9,048 nucleotides of DNA from VRUE01 sp044867925 (GCA_044867925.1 JBIOVV010000073.1:1-9048); one strand, 5' to 3'; counted from the stretch's first letter, positions 1 through 5,666 are shown. Numbers and translations are program-made. The notes: a model not told the origin generated them from the letters alone.

Positions 1-113
1 GAGTTGACGATCGCGCGGCCGGGGATCTGGTCGAGCGCGCGCTCGATCACGTCCGGTTCCGTCGAGTCGACCTGGATCGGCGCCGGTTGGGTCAGCGAGA
101 CCTTCTTGACCAC
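1..113 (-). pseudogene. Partial pterin-binding (MetH-like) domain, 5'-truncated and cut by window edge
   Basis: Read leftward from the GTG at 111-113, this frame gives VVKKVSLTQPAPIQVDST followed by EPDVIERALDQIPGRAIVNS. The D-S-T-E-P motif, the 'vIEaAL' helix and the 'GRaivNS' strand match the methyltetrahydrofolate/pterin-binding barrel of cobalamin-dependent methionine synthase and related corrinoid methyltransferases. In that family the domain begins about 60 residues earlier, with the ERxN-type motif and a 'GAhalDVC'-like strand, and a homocysteine-binding domain usually precedes it. Neither is present: upstream in frame there is no ATG and a stop occurs at 159-161, just inside the collagen gene. 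The rest of the gene runs off the left edge. It is probably a decayed remnant or a rearrangement/assembly junction. A start at the GTG, making a short stand-alone protein, is possible but it would lack the start of the fold. Family recognition is from memory. Confidence 0.6.
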
Positions 114-135
114 CCGGAGAGTAACTCCGCTCCGG
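114..135 (-). terminator. Weak stem-loop after the collagen-like gene
   Basis: CCGGAG (114-119) and CTCCGG (130-135) form a 6-bp inverted repeat with a 10-nt loop, 12 bp beyond the stop codon of the collagen-like gene. No T-run follows on the minus strand, so it would be an atypical (U-less) terminator at best. It coincides with the point where methionine-synthase similarity begins. Confidence 0.25.
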
Positions 136-147
136 CACGACTCCGTT

Positions 148-975
148 CTATTTGGCAGTTACGGCATACACGCCGTAGGCAAACGCTCCTTCGCTGAGCC
201 CGACGAAGTAGGCGACCGCTCCGAAGCTGGTCAGCGCGGCTTTCGCTCCTGGTGCACCAGGCCTGTAGAAGGTAGGCGGCGCCAATTCGGGTTCGAACTC
301 GCTGGGCTGAGGTCCTTCGTTGATGCCATAGAGGCAAACGGTGCCGGCGGGAGCCGTCGGTTCTTCAGGCGACCCCAGACAATTGACCGCTGTCCCATAT
401 TGATAGGGAAGAGAACTGGACAGTTCTTTTCCTTGGATATTCACGTAGTGGATATCTTCTGGCGGTTCGCTGAGTGGGATATTGAAGGGAAGAGCGACGG
501 ACTTCGGCAGGTTGCTCGGGCCAACAGCCCAAGTCCCCGTCTCTGTCTTTCCGGTCGGCAGAGTTTCGGTGAAGCCGGTCTGACCCGCCGCACCCTCTTT
601 GCCGTTGCAGACGTTGGTGGAGGTCGCCCCGAGCGTGTATTTGACCCCGGTCACCCCCGCTCCACAGGCGCCGCCGGCGGCGATCGGGGCTCCGGTGACA
701 GACTGTCCCGCGGGACCCTGCGGGCCTGCGGCGCCGTCTTTGCCGTTGGCGCCCGCGGCTCCGGCAGCTCCGGTATCGCCCTTGGGCCCGGCCGGCCCGA
801 TGTCGCCCTTCGGTCCCTTCGGGCCGCGGGGGCCGCGCTTACTCTTAGCCGAGGCGGTGGCCTTGCTGCCTTCCGAAGACTTGGATGCGGCGTAGGCGCC
901 ACCAAACATTGCGAAGACCAAGGCGACGACGGAGATCACCCCCGGAATTCCAAAGCGATTGCGTAGATAGTGCAT
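148..975 (-). CDS. Collagen-like secreted/surface protein
   Basis: 275 residues. The N-terminus (MHYLRNRFG) is followed by a hydrophobic segment at about residues 12-30 (PGVISVVALVFAMFGGAYAA), a signal peptide or single membrane anchor ending in an AxA-type site. A basic Ser/Lys/Ala stretch (31-47) leads into about 14 Gly-X-Y triplets (48-90, GPRGPKGPKGDIGPAGPKGD onward), the collagen triple-helix signature. The C-terminal domain (about 91-275) contains four cysteines (104, 123, 199, 214) and a 'TGFTETLPTGKTETGTW' segment. Bacterial collagen-like proteins normally trimerise as surface stalks with a globular tip; that role here is inferred. The ATG at 973-975 was chosen because AGGAGAGG lies 10 nt upstream and the signal segment follows at once; a longer frame to 1119 would bury the signal sequence. 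The overall style resembles a family I associate with Solirubrobacterales. Ligand and function are unknown. Confidence 0.85.
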   Translation of the reverse strand: MHYLRNRFGIPGVISVVALVFAMFGGAYAASKSSEGSKATASAKSKRGPRGPKGPKGDIGPAGPKGDTGAAGAAGANGKDGAAGPQGPAGQSVTGAPIAAGGACGAGVTGVKYTLGATSTNVCNGKEGAAGQTGFTETLPTGKTETGTWAVGPSNLPKSVALPFNIPLSEPPEDIHYVNIQGKELSSSLPYQYGTAVNCLGSPEEPTAPAGTVCLYGINEGPQPSEFEPELAPPTFYRPGAPGAKAALTSFGAVAYFVGLSEGAFAYGVYAVTAK

Positions 976-982
976 GCGTTCG

Positions 983-1276
983 TTACCTCTCCTGTAGTGG
1001 TTGCTGACTGCGACAGCCCTCTCGCAGGAGAGGGGTTGAGCATGAAGTCGACGTCGCTGGGGGCGAAGGAGCAACGGCCGAGAGGCGGCGGACGGCCCGG
1101 GAGTCGCCCGGCAGGACAAGGGTGCCGGTGCTGGGTCCGAGCCGTCCCGCCTCTCGGCCGTTGCGGAGCGCCAAGTTGGGGGCAGGCGTCTCCTCGACGC
1201 CGACGGCTAGGGAACCGGCGGCGACGGTCGAAGGATCGGCGATGCGACCCTGCAAGCTGGTTATAGGCCCCTTCAT
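983..1276 (-). CDS. Possible 97-aa leader ORF upstream of the collagen-like gene
   Basis: The frame opens at an ATG (1274-1276) with a strong SD (AGGGAGG, 6 nt upstream). Its TAA (983-985) sits 7 bp before the collagen ATG, between that gene's SD and start codon, a classic arrangement for translational coupling. The protein begins MKGPITSLQGRIADPSTVAA and resembles no family I know. The first 60 or so codons favour G/C at third positions; the last 30 (Ser/Pro/Thr-rich) do not, and the middle of the frame is a 94-nt perfect-stem hairpin, so selection may be on RNA rather than protein. It has no signal peptide or membrane segment. It could be a translated leader that opens the downstream SD, or the whole stretch may be a non-coding 5' UTR. 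The start signal argues for translation; the sequence itself does not look like a folded protein. Confidence 0.35.
   Translation of the reverse strand: MKGPITSLQGRIADPSTVAAGSLAVGVEETPAPNLALRNGREAGRLGPSTGTLVLPGDSRAVRRLSAVAPSPPATSTSCSTPLLREGCRSQQPLQER
986..1034 (-). promoter_or_regulatory. Mutually exclusive hairpins around the collagen-gene ribosome binding site
   Basis: On the minus-strand RNA, CCTCTCCTG (from 1033 to 1025) is perfectly complementary (9 bp) to CAGGAGAGG (994 to 986), which is the SD of the collagen-like gene. The same upstream segment can instead pair with GAGAGGG (1023-1017) in a compact 7-bp tetraloop hairpin (CCCTCTC-CTGC-GAGAGGG). One fold hides the SD and the other frees it. 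The upstream ORF reads through all three segments, so a translating ribosome would disrupt the sequestering fold. The pairing is seen directly in the sequence; any regulatory effect is inferred. Confidence 0.4.
1071..1164. repeat. Long near-perfect inverted repeat (94-nt hairpin)
   Basis: GCAACGGCCGAGAGGCGG (1071-1088) is the exact reverse complement of 1147-1164 (18 of 18). After a 2-nt bulge (1089-1090) the stem continues with GACGGCCCGG (1091-1100) against CCGAGCCGTC (1137-1146), 9 of 10 pairs. Further partial pairing occurs in the loop (CCCGGCA near 1106-1112 with TGCCGGT at 1123-1129). No T-run follows on either strand, so it is not a standard terminator. It lies in the leader of the collagen-like gene, inside the possible small ORF. 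It may be a structured RNA element, a cruciform-forming repeat or a REP/MITE-like element; no target-site duplication was identified. Confidence 0.8.
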
Positions 1277-1294
1277 TGACAACCTCCCTGTTCC

Positions 1295-1335
1295 CCTGAC
1301 GGCCCTGACGGCCCTTCCCGAGGGCCCTCCCTGTT
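1295..1335 (-). promoter_or_regulatory. Repeat-rich leader segment before the small ORF
   Basis: The 9-mer CCTGACGGC occurs twice in tandem (1295-1303, 1304-1312). GGCCCT/AGGGCC (1310-1315 / 1321-1326) forms a 6-bp hairpin with a 5-nt loop. CCTCCCTGTT, whose complement carries the SD of the small ORF, is present at 1283-1292 and again at 1326-1335, so the AACAGGGAGG ribosome-binding motif is duplicated on the minus strand. A second hairpin, AGCCCA-TAGC-TGGGCT, lies just beyond at 1341-1356. None of these hairpins is followed by a U-run. Function unknown; probably transcribed as 5' leader. Confidence 0.35.
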
Positions 1336-1363
1336 TTGACAGCCCATAGCTGGGCTTCCCATC

Positions 1364-1381
1364 GTGTACTGTGGCGTACAC
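1364..1381. promoter_or_regulatory. Perfect dyad, likely TetR operator
   Basis: GTGTAC-tgtggc-GTACAC is a perfect 6+6 bp inverted repeat with a 6-bp spacer, a geometry typical of TetR-family operators. It lies between the divergent double-TetR gene and the collagen leader, immediately downstream of the expected start site of the minus-strand promoter at 1393-1421. A bound repressor there would block initiation or escape. Part of it (TGTGGCGTACA, 1370-1380) recurs exactly at 3511-3521 upstream of another TetR gene. The cognate regulator is inferred to be the adjacent double-TetR protein. Confidence 0.6.
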
Positions 1382-1392
1382 AATGTCGCAGC

Positions 1393-1421
1393 ATTAGAAC
1401 AGAAGAATTTCATTTTGTCAA
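1393..1421 (-). promoter_or_regulatory. Sigma70-like promoter for the collagen-gene leader
   Basis: On the minus strand the consensus -35 TTGACA (1421-1416) is followed after 17 bp by TCTAAT (1398-1393), which matches the -10 consensus at 5 of 6 positions. Transcription would start near 1386 and run left through the leader into the small ORF and the collagen-like gene. The surrounding A/T-rich stretch contrasts with the G+C-rich flanks. It overlaps the upstream region of the double-TetR gene, so regulator and target are divergently arranged. No equally good promoter for the plus-strand regulator was found. Confidence 0.6.
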
Positions 1422-1513
1422 GCGCGGTACGCGACTCGTCCTGGGTCAATTCCCGCCGTCACGGAAAGGCGGTCGTGGTGCTCGGGGTCCGCATCCCGCC
1501 CCCGAGGCGCCAT

Positions 1514-2839
1514 ATGCTGAGAAAGGTGGCTGAGGCAGAGCGAAGATCTGGACGGCGACAGGCCCTCTTTCCGGGCCTGAGCGGGGGTCCGCACGGAATG
1601 CCCGCAGCGGAAGTGGCTCGGCATCAGCGCGGACGCCTCGAAGGAGCGATGGTCGAGGCAGTCGCGCGGCATGGCTACGGCGGAACAACGCTGGGCGAGC
1701 TGGTCGGGCTCGCAGGCGTCTCCAAGACGACCTTCTATGAGCACTTCGAGAGCAAAGACGACTGTTTCTGGGAAACCTTCGAGACGATCGTGTCCGCGGC
1801 CACCGAGGATGCGCTGGAGGTGTTTGGGGCTGCCCCCGAGGGCGACCTCAGGCTGCGTGCGGCCCTCGAGGCCTTCGGCGAGGCGCTCGCGACGGCACCC
1901 AAGATCGCGGCACTGGTGGTGATCGAGTCGCTGTCTCTAGGGCAAGAGGGAGCCCGGAGGCTCGAACGGGCAATGGACCCGTTCGAGCGTGCCTTGCGAG
2001 AGTTCTACGAAGACGATCAGGGGCGAGGGCCAGTGTCGGAGGTCGAGACCAGGGCGCTGGTGGCCGGCCTTCGCCACGTCGCCTACCGCGGCTTGCGCGC
2101 CCGACGCCCGGACCTTTTCGCCGCCTCAACTGCCGACCTTACGCACTGGATCGTGAACTACCGGCCGCAGGAGCCAGACACGGCGTCGCGTTCCGCCTCG
2201 AAGGACGCGGATCCACGCCCGAGCCTCAACGGCCAGGCCCTCGGCTGGGACGAGCCGCCCGACAGCGTCAGCTCCCGTCGCGAGCTGAGCCAGCGCGAGC
2301 GGATCCTGCGCGCGGTAGCCAAGGTGGCGAGCGAGAAGGGATATGCCGGGCTCACGGTCCCGGCGATCTCAGGCGCTGCCGGGGTTTCCAACCAAACCTT
2401 CTATCAGGAGTTCGAAGGCAAGCAGGAGGCTTTTCTTGCCGCGTTTGAGGCTCTCATCGGACTGGCACTGAGCCGAGTCACGGGAGTGCGCCGCGCCGAG
2501 CCGGACTGGACACGCGCGATCGAAGCAAGCTTGACGGCGTTTCTAGCCCTGATTGCGGCCGATCCCATCTTCGCCCATGTTGCCTTCTTCGAGGCATCCG
2601 CCGCGGGGCCCTTGGGTCTCGACAGCGCAGATGCTGCGATGGATCGCTTCATGGCCTTTGCGGACGCAGGCCAGCTCCCAGACGGCGTCGAACCGCCTTC
2701 ACCCGTTGTGAGGCAAGCGGTGGGCGGGGGGTTGTGGGCGGTGATCGTGACTGAGCTGGACGGAGGACGGGGTTCGCAGCTGCCAGCCCTCGCACCACAG
2801 CTGAGCGCTTTTGCCCTCGCGCCCTTCGGGATCAGCTGA
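1514..2839 (+). CDS. Double TetR-family transcriptional regulator (two TetR modules in one chain)
   Basis: 441 residues, about twice the usual TetR length (about 200). Module 1 has its DNA-binding helices at about residues 40-80 (ARHGYGGTTLGELVGLAGVS then KTTFYEHFESKDDCF). Module 2 has them at about 258-308 (SEKGYAGLTVPAISGAAGVS then NQTFYQEFEGKQEAF). Each is followed by its own alpha-helical ligand/dimer domain containing P-x2-A-x5-E-x4-G (APKIAALVVIESLSLG; DPIFAHVAFFEASAAG). A polar linker of about 40 residues (about 216-255) joins them. The ATG at 1514 (GAGG 7 nt before) keeps the 'PHGMP' segment that aligns with 'RHGLP' of a neighbouring paralog; the frame is open back to a GTG at 1364, and an ATG at 1598 is less likely. 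The dyad at 1364-1381 lies upstream. Such a chain could fold as an intramolecular pseudo-dimer. Its stop overlaps the convergent TetR gene by 8 bp. Ligand unknown. Confidence 0.85.
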   Translation: MLRKVAEAERRSGRRQALFPGLSGGPHGMPAAEVARHQRGRLEGAMVEAVARHGYGGTTLGELVGLAGVSKTTFYEHFESKDDCFWETFETIVSAATEDALEVFGAAPEGDLRLRAALEAFGEALATAPKIAALVVIESLSLGQEGARRLERAMDPFERALREFYEDDQGRGPVSEVETRALVAGLRHVAYRGLRARRPDLFAASTADLTHWIVNYRPQEPDTASRSASKDADPRPSLNGQALGWDEPPDSVSSRRELSQRERILRAVAKVASEKGYAGLTVPAISGAAGVSNQTFYQEFEGKQEAFLAAFEALIGLALSRVTGVRRAEPDWTRAIEASLTAFLALIAADPIFAHVAFFEASAAGPLGLDSADAAMDRFMAFADAGQLPDGVEPPSPVVRQAVGGGLWAVIVTELDGGRGSQLPALAPQLSAFALAPFGIS

Positions 2840-3470
2840 CGCGCGCGATGGTGCTTGCCTCGGCTGGCCCCGTGTAGGGCGCGAGGAGCAGCGCCGAGAC
2901 ATCGTCCTCCAGCAACGGCAGCAGGGCAATCTCCTCCGCAAGCAGGTGGGCCGTAATCCGGGCGACCACTCCCGCCACCAGCACCCACTCCGTCGCCTCC
3001 GGCAGAGTCGCGGAATCCGGATAGTGGCGGCGGCCTGCGCGCAATTGCGCGGCGAGACGGTCGGCTTGGGCAATGCGTCGCTCAAGCAAAGCGGGCCCCG
3101 CGCTGACCGCCTCGACGGCGAAAAGGCGGGCGCGACCCGGGGTCTCGTACAGACACTCGAGCAGACAGGCGACGACCGCGCGGACCTTGCCGGGCCAGTC
3201 CTGCTCGCTCTCGCAGCTGTTCGCGACCTGCTCGAAGAGGCGCTCGCAGAAAACGTCGTACGCGGCAACGAAAGCGTGGAGCGTGTCAGGAAAATACTCG
3301 TGGAAGGCAGCGGGCGAGACGTCCGCCTCTTTCGCGACCTCGTCAAGCGTCGTCCTCGCGTAGCCACGCTCAGCGGCGACCTTCGTGAAGGCGTCGATGA
3401 TGCGTCCACGGGTGCTTCCGTCGCCGTGGGCCTCCCCGCTTGAGCCGCTCTGTTCAGGCCTTGCTGCCAC
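2832..3470 (-). CDS. TetR-family transcriptional regulator (array copy D)
   Basis: 212 residues from the GTG at 3468-3470. The TetR DNA-binding domain is at about residues 22-70 (RGRIIDAFTKVAAERGYART, then DEVAKEADVSPAAFHEYFPD). The recognition helix is unusual: the common 'TFYxHFxxKE' is replaced by AFHEYFPDTLH, losing the Thr-Phe-Tyr and Lys-Glu signature. The effector domain keeps the cluster's P-x2-A-x5-E-x4-G pattern (TPGRARLFAVEAVSAG). The frame is open to an ATG at 3606-3608 and has a GTG at 3531-3533, but those starts would place the dyad at 3508-3524 inside the coding region and overlap or abut the preceding gene. The 3470 start gives a normal TetR length, although its SD is weak. 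The operator-like site suggests its own promoter and possible control by the same protein that binds at 1364. It ends tail-to-tail with the double-TetR gene, overlapping by 8 bp. Confidence 0.75.
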   Translation of the reverse strand: MAARPEQSGSSGEAHGDGSTRGRIIDAFTKVAAERGYARTTLDEVAKEADVSPAAFHEYFPDTLHAFVAAYDVFCERLFEQVANSCESEQDWPGKVRAVVACLLECLYETPGRARLFAVEAVSAGPALLERRIAQADRLAAQLRAGRRHYPDSATLPEATEWVLVAGVVARITAHLLAEEIALLPLLEDDVSALLLAPYTGPAEASTIARVS

Positions 3471-3507
3471 CTCGGCACCAAGCTTACGAGGTTCCGCCCG
3501 CCGGGTG

Positions 3508-3524
3508 TCATGTGGCGTACATGA
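3508..3524. promoter_or_regulatory. Dyad upstream of TetR copy D, likely operator
   Basis: TCATGT-ggcgt-ACATGA is a perfect 6+6 bp inverted repeat with a 5-bp spacer, in the 85-bp gap (3471-3555) between TetR copies C and D. Its core TGTGGCGTACA (3511-3521) is identical over 11 bp to 1370-1380 beside the double-TetR gene, although the dyad centres differ by a few bases relative to that core. It could be an autoregulatory site or a shared regulon site. Confidence 0.55.
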
Positions 3525-3555
3525 TTCCTCCACCAGCGGCGCTTTCGGCGAAGGG

Positions 3556-4269
3556 TCAGCCCTCGGCCGGCGCCCCGCCGCTCTGGCTGATGCGCTCAGC
3601 TTCCTCAACCCCCAGATAGGGCGCGAGAACGAGCTCCGTAAGGTCGGGGAGGAGCTGCTCCAGCTCGTCGCTGCGGCCGGCGCTGATCTCGCGCACGATC
3701 AGCGAGACGATGCCGCCGACCAGGGTTTCCTCGGTGGCCTCGGGCAGGGGGCGCTCACCGCTGTGCTGGGGGCGGCCCGCCTTGAGGATGGCGACGAAGT
3801 CCTGCATCGTCGCGCGGTAGCGGGCCGCGATCTCGCCCCCGGCGGCGACCGGCTCGACCATGCAGAGGCGGGCAAGCTCGGGCTCGGCGGCGAGGAAGCG
3901 CAGCATCGTCGCCAGCGCCGCCCGCACCTGCTGCGGCCAGTCGGCGAAGGACTCGGCCGCGGCGCGCATCGAGGCGCGGATGTGGTCGGCGACCATGTCG
4001 TAGGCGGCGAGGAAACAGGCTTCCTTGTCGGCGAAGTGCTCATAGAAGGTGCGACGGGAGACCGAGGCGGCTTTGGTGATGTGGGCGACGGTGGTGGCGT
4101 TGTAGCCGCGCTCGGCGACGGTGTCGACCAGCGCCGTGATGATCCGCTCGCGCTGGTTCTGCTCGATGAACTCGCGCGGCAGCCCGTGCCGCCCGGCGGG
4201 CAGGCGAGGCGAGGCGCCCGCGGGCGCGGAGTCCTTCGTCTTGCCCTTTTGCGCCGCCCCCTTGGCCAC
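3556..4269 (-). CDS. TetR-family transcriptional regulator (array copy C)
   Basis: 237 residues from a GTG (4267-4269). A Lys/Ala/Pro-rich tail (1-24) precedes 'PAGRHGLPREFIEQNQRERI' and the HTH at about 40-90 (VAERGYNATTVAHITKAASV, then SRRTFYEHFADKEACFLAAY), a textbook TetR recognition helix and following helix. The effector domain carries EPELARLCMVEPVAAG. It is clearly paralogous to copy A (4956-5645): both have P-x-GRH-x2-PR-x-F-x2-QNQRER before the HTH and FLAA after it, so one arose from the other by duplication. The start lies 16 bp after the stop of copy B, indicating a shared transcript A-B-C. The SD before the GTG is weak, consistent with coupling. Ligand and targets cannot be read from the sequence. 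Confidence 0.85.
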   Translation of the reverse strand: MAKGAAQKGKTKDSAPAGASPRLPAGRHGLPREFIEQNQRERIITALVDTVAERGYNATTVAHITKAASVSRRTFYEHFADKEACFLAAYDMVADHIRASMRAAAESFADWPQQVRAALATMLRFLAAEPELARLCMVEPVAAGGEIAARYRATMQDFVAILKAGRPQHSGERPLPEATEETLVGGIVSLIVREISAGRSDELEQLLPDLTELVLAPYLGVEEAERISQSGGAPAEG

Positions 4270-4285
4270 CGACCGACCATACTCG

Positions 4286-4921
4286 CTAGCGCAGCGTCTG
4301 GACCAAGAGCTCGTCCTCGGCGGCGCGCGAGCCGAGGTAGGGCATCACCGCCATGTAGACCAGCTCGGGCAGGAAGTCGTCGCCGCGCTCGATGCTGCCT
4401 TCCTCGATCTTGCCGAGCACGGTGCCGTAGATCGCCCCGGCGACTATTTCGGCGGTGCAGCGGGACATCGACTGCGGCTTCTCGAGCTCCTCGCGGCCGC
4501 CGTCGAGGACGTCGGCGAGCCGCTGCAGGATCCGATCGCGCCGTGACTGGGCCCCGTTGCCGGCGCCGTTGACCTCGACGACGAGGAAGCGGGCACGGGC
4601 GGGGTCCTCTTCGAAGAACCGCATCGCGGCCCAGCCGGCCGCCCAGACGCGGTCGTGCCATGAGGTCGGGCCGGCGAAGGCGGCTTCGACGCGACCGCAG
4701 AACTCGGCCGCGACCTCGTCGTGGATGCTGAGGAAGCAGTCTTCCTTGCCGGCGAAGCAGCGGTCGAAGTGCGAACGGCGCGTATGAGCCTGCTCGCAGA
4801 CCATCTCGATGCTGGTCTGCGCGTAGCCACGGTTGCCGACCAGGGCGACCATCGCCGCGGCGATCCGCGCCCTGGGAGGATCGGCCAGCTCGCGCGGCGG
4901 GGCTCCGTTGCCGCGGTTCAC
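4286..4921 (-). CDS. TetR-family transcriptional regulator (array copy B, divergent HTH)
   Basis: 211 residues from a GTG (4919-4921), with a purine-rich GGGGGAGGGG SD centred about 15 nt upstream. The N-terminal HTH region is at about 17-65 (PRARIAAAMVALVGNRGYAQ, then TSIEMVCEQAHTRRSHFDRC, FAGKEDCFL). The overall TetR helix pattern and the 'GKEDCF' cap are kept, but the canonical 'SxxTFYxHF' reads 'TRRSHFDRCF', so DNA specificity is probably changed. The effector domain has DPARARFLVVEVNGAG, matching the island's common motif. It sits 34 bp after copy A and 16 bp before copy C in a same-strand series, so co-transcription is likely. Four cysteines are spread through it (residues 42, 55, 62 and 75), which is not enough to claim metal or redox sensing. 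Confidence 0.8.
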   Translation of the reverse strand: MNRGNGAPPRELADPPRARIAAAMVALVGNRGYAQTSIEMVCEQAHTRRSHFDRCFAGKEDCFLSIHDEVAAEFCGRVEAAFAGPTSWHDRVWAAGWAAMRFFEEDPARARFLVVEVNGAGNGAQSRRDRILQRLADVLDGGREELEKPQSMSRCTAEIVAGAIYGTVLGKIEEGSIERGDDFLPELVYMAVMPYLGSRAAEDELLVQTLR

Positions 4922-4955
4922 ATCGGCCTTGCCCCTCCCCCTGCGCTCGCTCCGT

Positions 4956-5645
4956 TCAAGCCGCCGCGGCGCGGGCTTGCGCCGCGTCCGCCGCCCGACC
5001 GGCCTCCACCTCGCCGACGTATGGCGTCAGCGTCACCTGCAGCATCTCCGGCAGCAGGTCCTTGACCTCGTCCTCCTGGCCGGCGACCAGGCGCTGGTGC
5101 ACCAGCCAGACGAGACCGCCGACGATCGCCACCTCGAGCCCGTCCGGCAACCGGCCGGCGCGCGGGTTGTGGACGCGCCCCTCGCGCAGCTTCGGCGCGA
5201 TCCGCTCCAGCATTCCCTGGTAGCGCTTCAGCGATTCGCCCCCGGCCGCCTGAGCCTCGACTATGCAGAGCCGCGCCCGCGCCGGCTCGTTGACGACCAT
5301 CTCGAGCGCGATCTCCAAGCCGTGGGAGATCTGCTCGGCCCAGGGCTGCTCGGCGTCGAGCAGCTCGTCGAAGACCTCGGCGGCGGCGTCCATCGTCTCG
5401 TCGAAGGCGGCGAGGAAGCACTCCTCCTTGCTGGAGAACTGCTCGTAGAAGGTCGAGAGTGCGACGCGCGCCGTTTTGGCGATCAGCTCGATCGTGGTCT
5501 TCTGGTAGCCACGCTCGGCGACCAGCTCCGCGGTGGCCAGCAGCATGCGCTCGCGCTGGTTCTGGGCGACGAAGTCGCGCGGAATCAGGTGTCGCCCCGG
5601 GGGCATCTTGGCGAGCCTTTCGGAGAGCGATCGCGAATCCGCCAT
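4956..5645 (-). CDS. TetR-family transcriptional regulator (array copy A)
   Basis: 229 residues from the ATG at 5643-5645; an in-frame ATG at 5664-5666 would add seven residues (MFWYLGG). The segment PPGRHLIPRDFVAQNQRERM precedes the HTH (about 42-82: LVAERGYQKTTIELIAKTAR, then VALSTFYEQFSSKEECFLAA). The effector domain contains EPARARLCIVEAQAAG and ends in an Ala-rich tail. It is the first gene of the minus-strand TetR series and faces the divergent TetR gene at 5793 across an A/T-richer 120-bp region. Neither ATG has a good SD. A weak promoter (TTGTTT, 17 bp, TAGACA on the minus strand, about 5702-5674) would start transcription close to the upstream ATG, so leaderless translation from 5666 is possible. 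It is paralogous to copy C. Effector unknown. Confidence 0.85.
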   Translation of the reverse strand: MADSRSLSERLAKMPPGRHLIPRDFVAQNQRERMLLATAELVAERGYQKTTIELIAKTARVALSTFYEQFSSKEECFLAAFDETMDAAAEVFDELLDAEQPWAEQISHGLEIALEMVVNEPARARLCIVEAQAAGGESLKRYQGMLERIAPKLREGRVHNPRAGRLPDGLEVAIVGGLVWLVHQRLVAGQEDEVKDLLPEMLQVTLTPYVGEVEAGRAADAAQARAAAA

Positions 5646-5666
5646 GCCGCCAAGGTACCAAAACAT

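Noticed and set aside
741..834. Short-period repeats that could suggest a CRISPR or tandem DNA repeat
   Set aside because: The period of 9 bp or less follows Gly-X-Y codons; there are no spacers of uniform length.
599..895. Pro/Ala-rich plus-strand frame resembling a proline-rich protein
   Set aside because: It is the reverse complement of the Gly-X-Y repeat of the collagen-like gene.
976..1119. N-terminal extension of the collagen-like protein to 1119
   Set aside because: The extension is Arg/Pro/Ser-rich, precedes the signal segment and lacks an SD, whereas the ATG at 975 has AGGAGAGG in place.
1071..1164. Inverted repeat as terminal repeats of an insertion sequence
   Set aside because: Only 58 bp lie between the arms, no transposase and no flanking direct repeat were seen.
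1310..1356. Hairpins as rho-independent terminators upstream of the small ORF
   Set aside because: No T-run follows either hairpin in the transcribed direction; more likely leader structure.
3385..4572. Long open frame on the plus strand opposite TetR copies C and D
   Set aside because: It is antisense to clear TetR genes, is Arg/Gly-rich and has no recognisable domain; high G+C content keeps antisense frames open.
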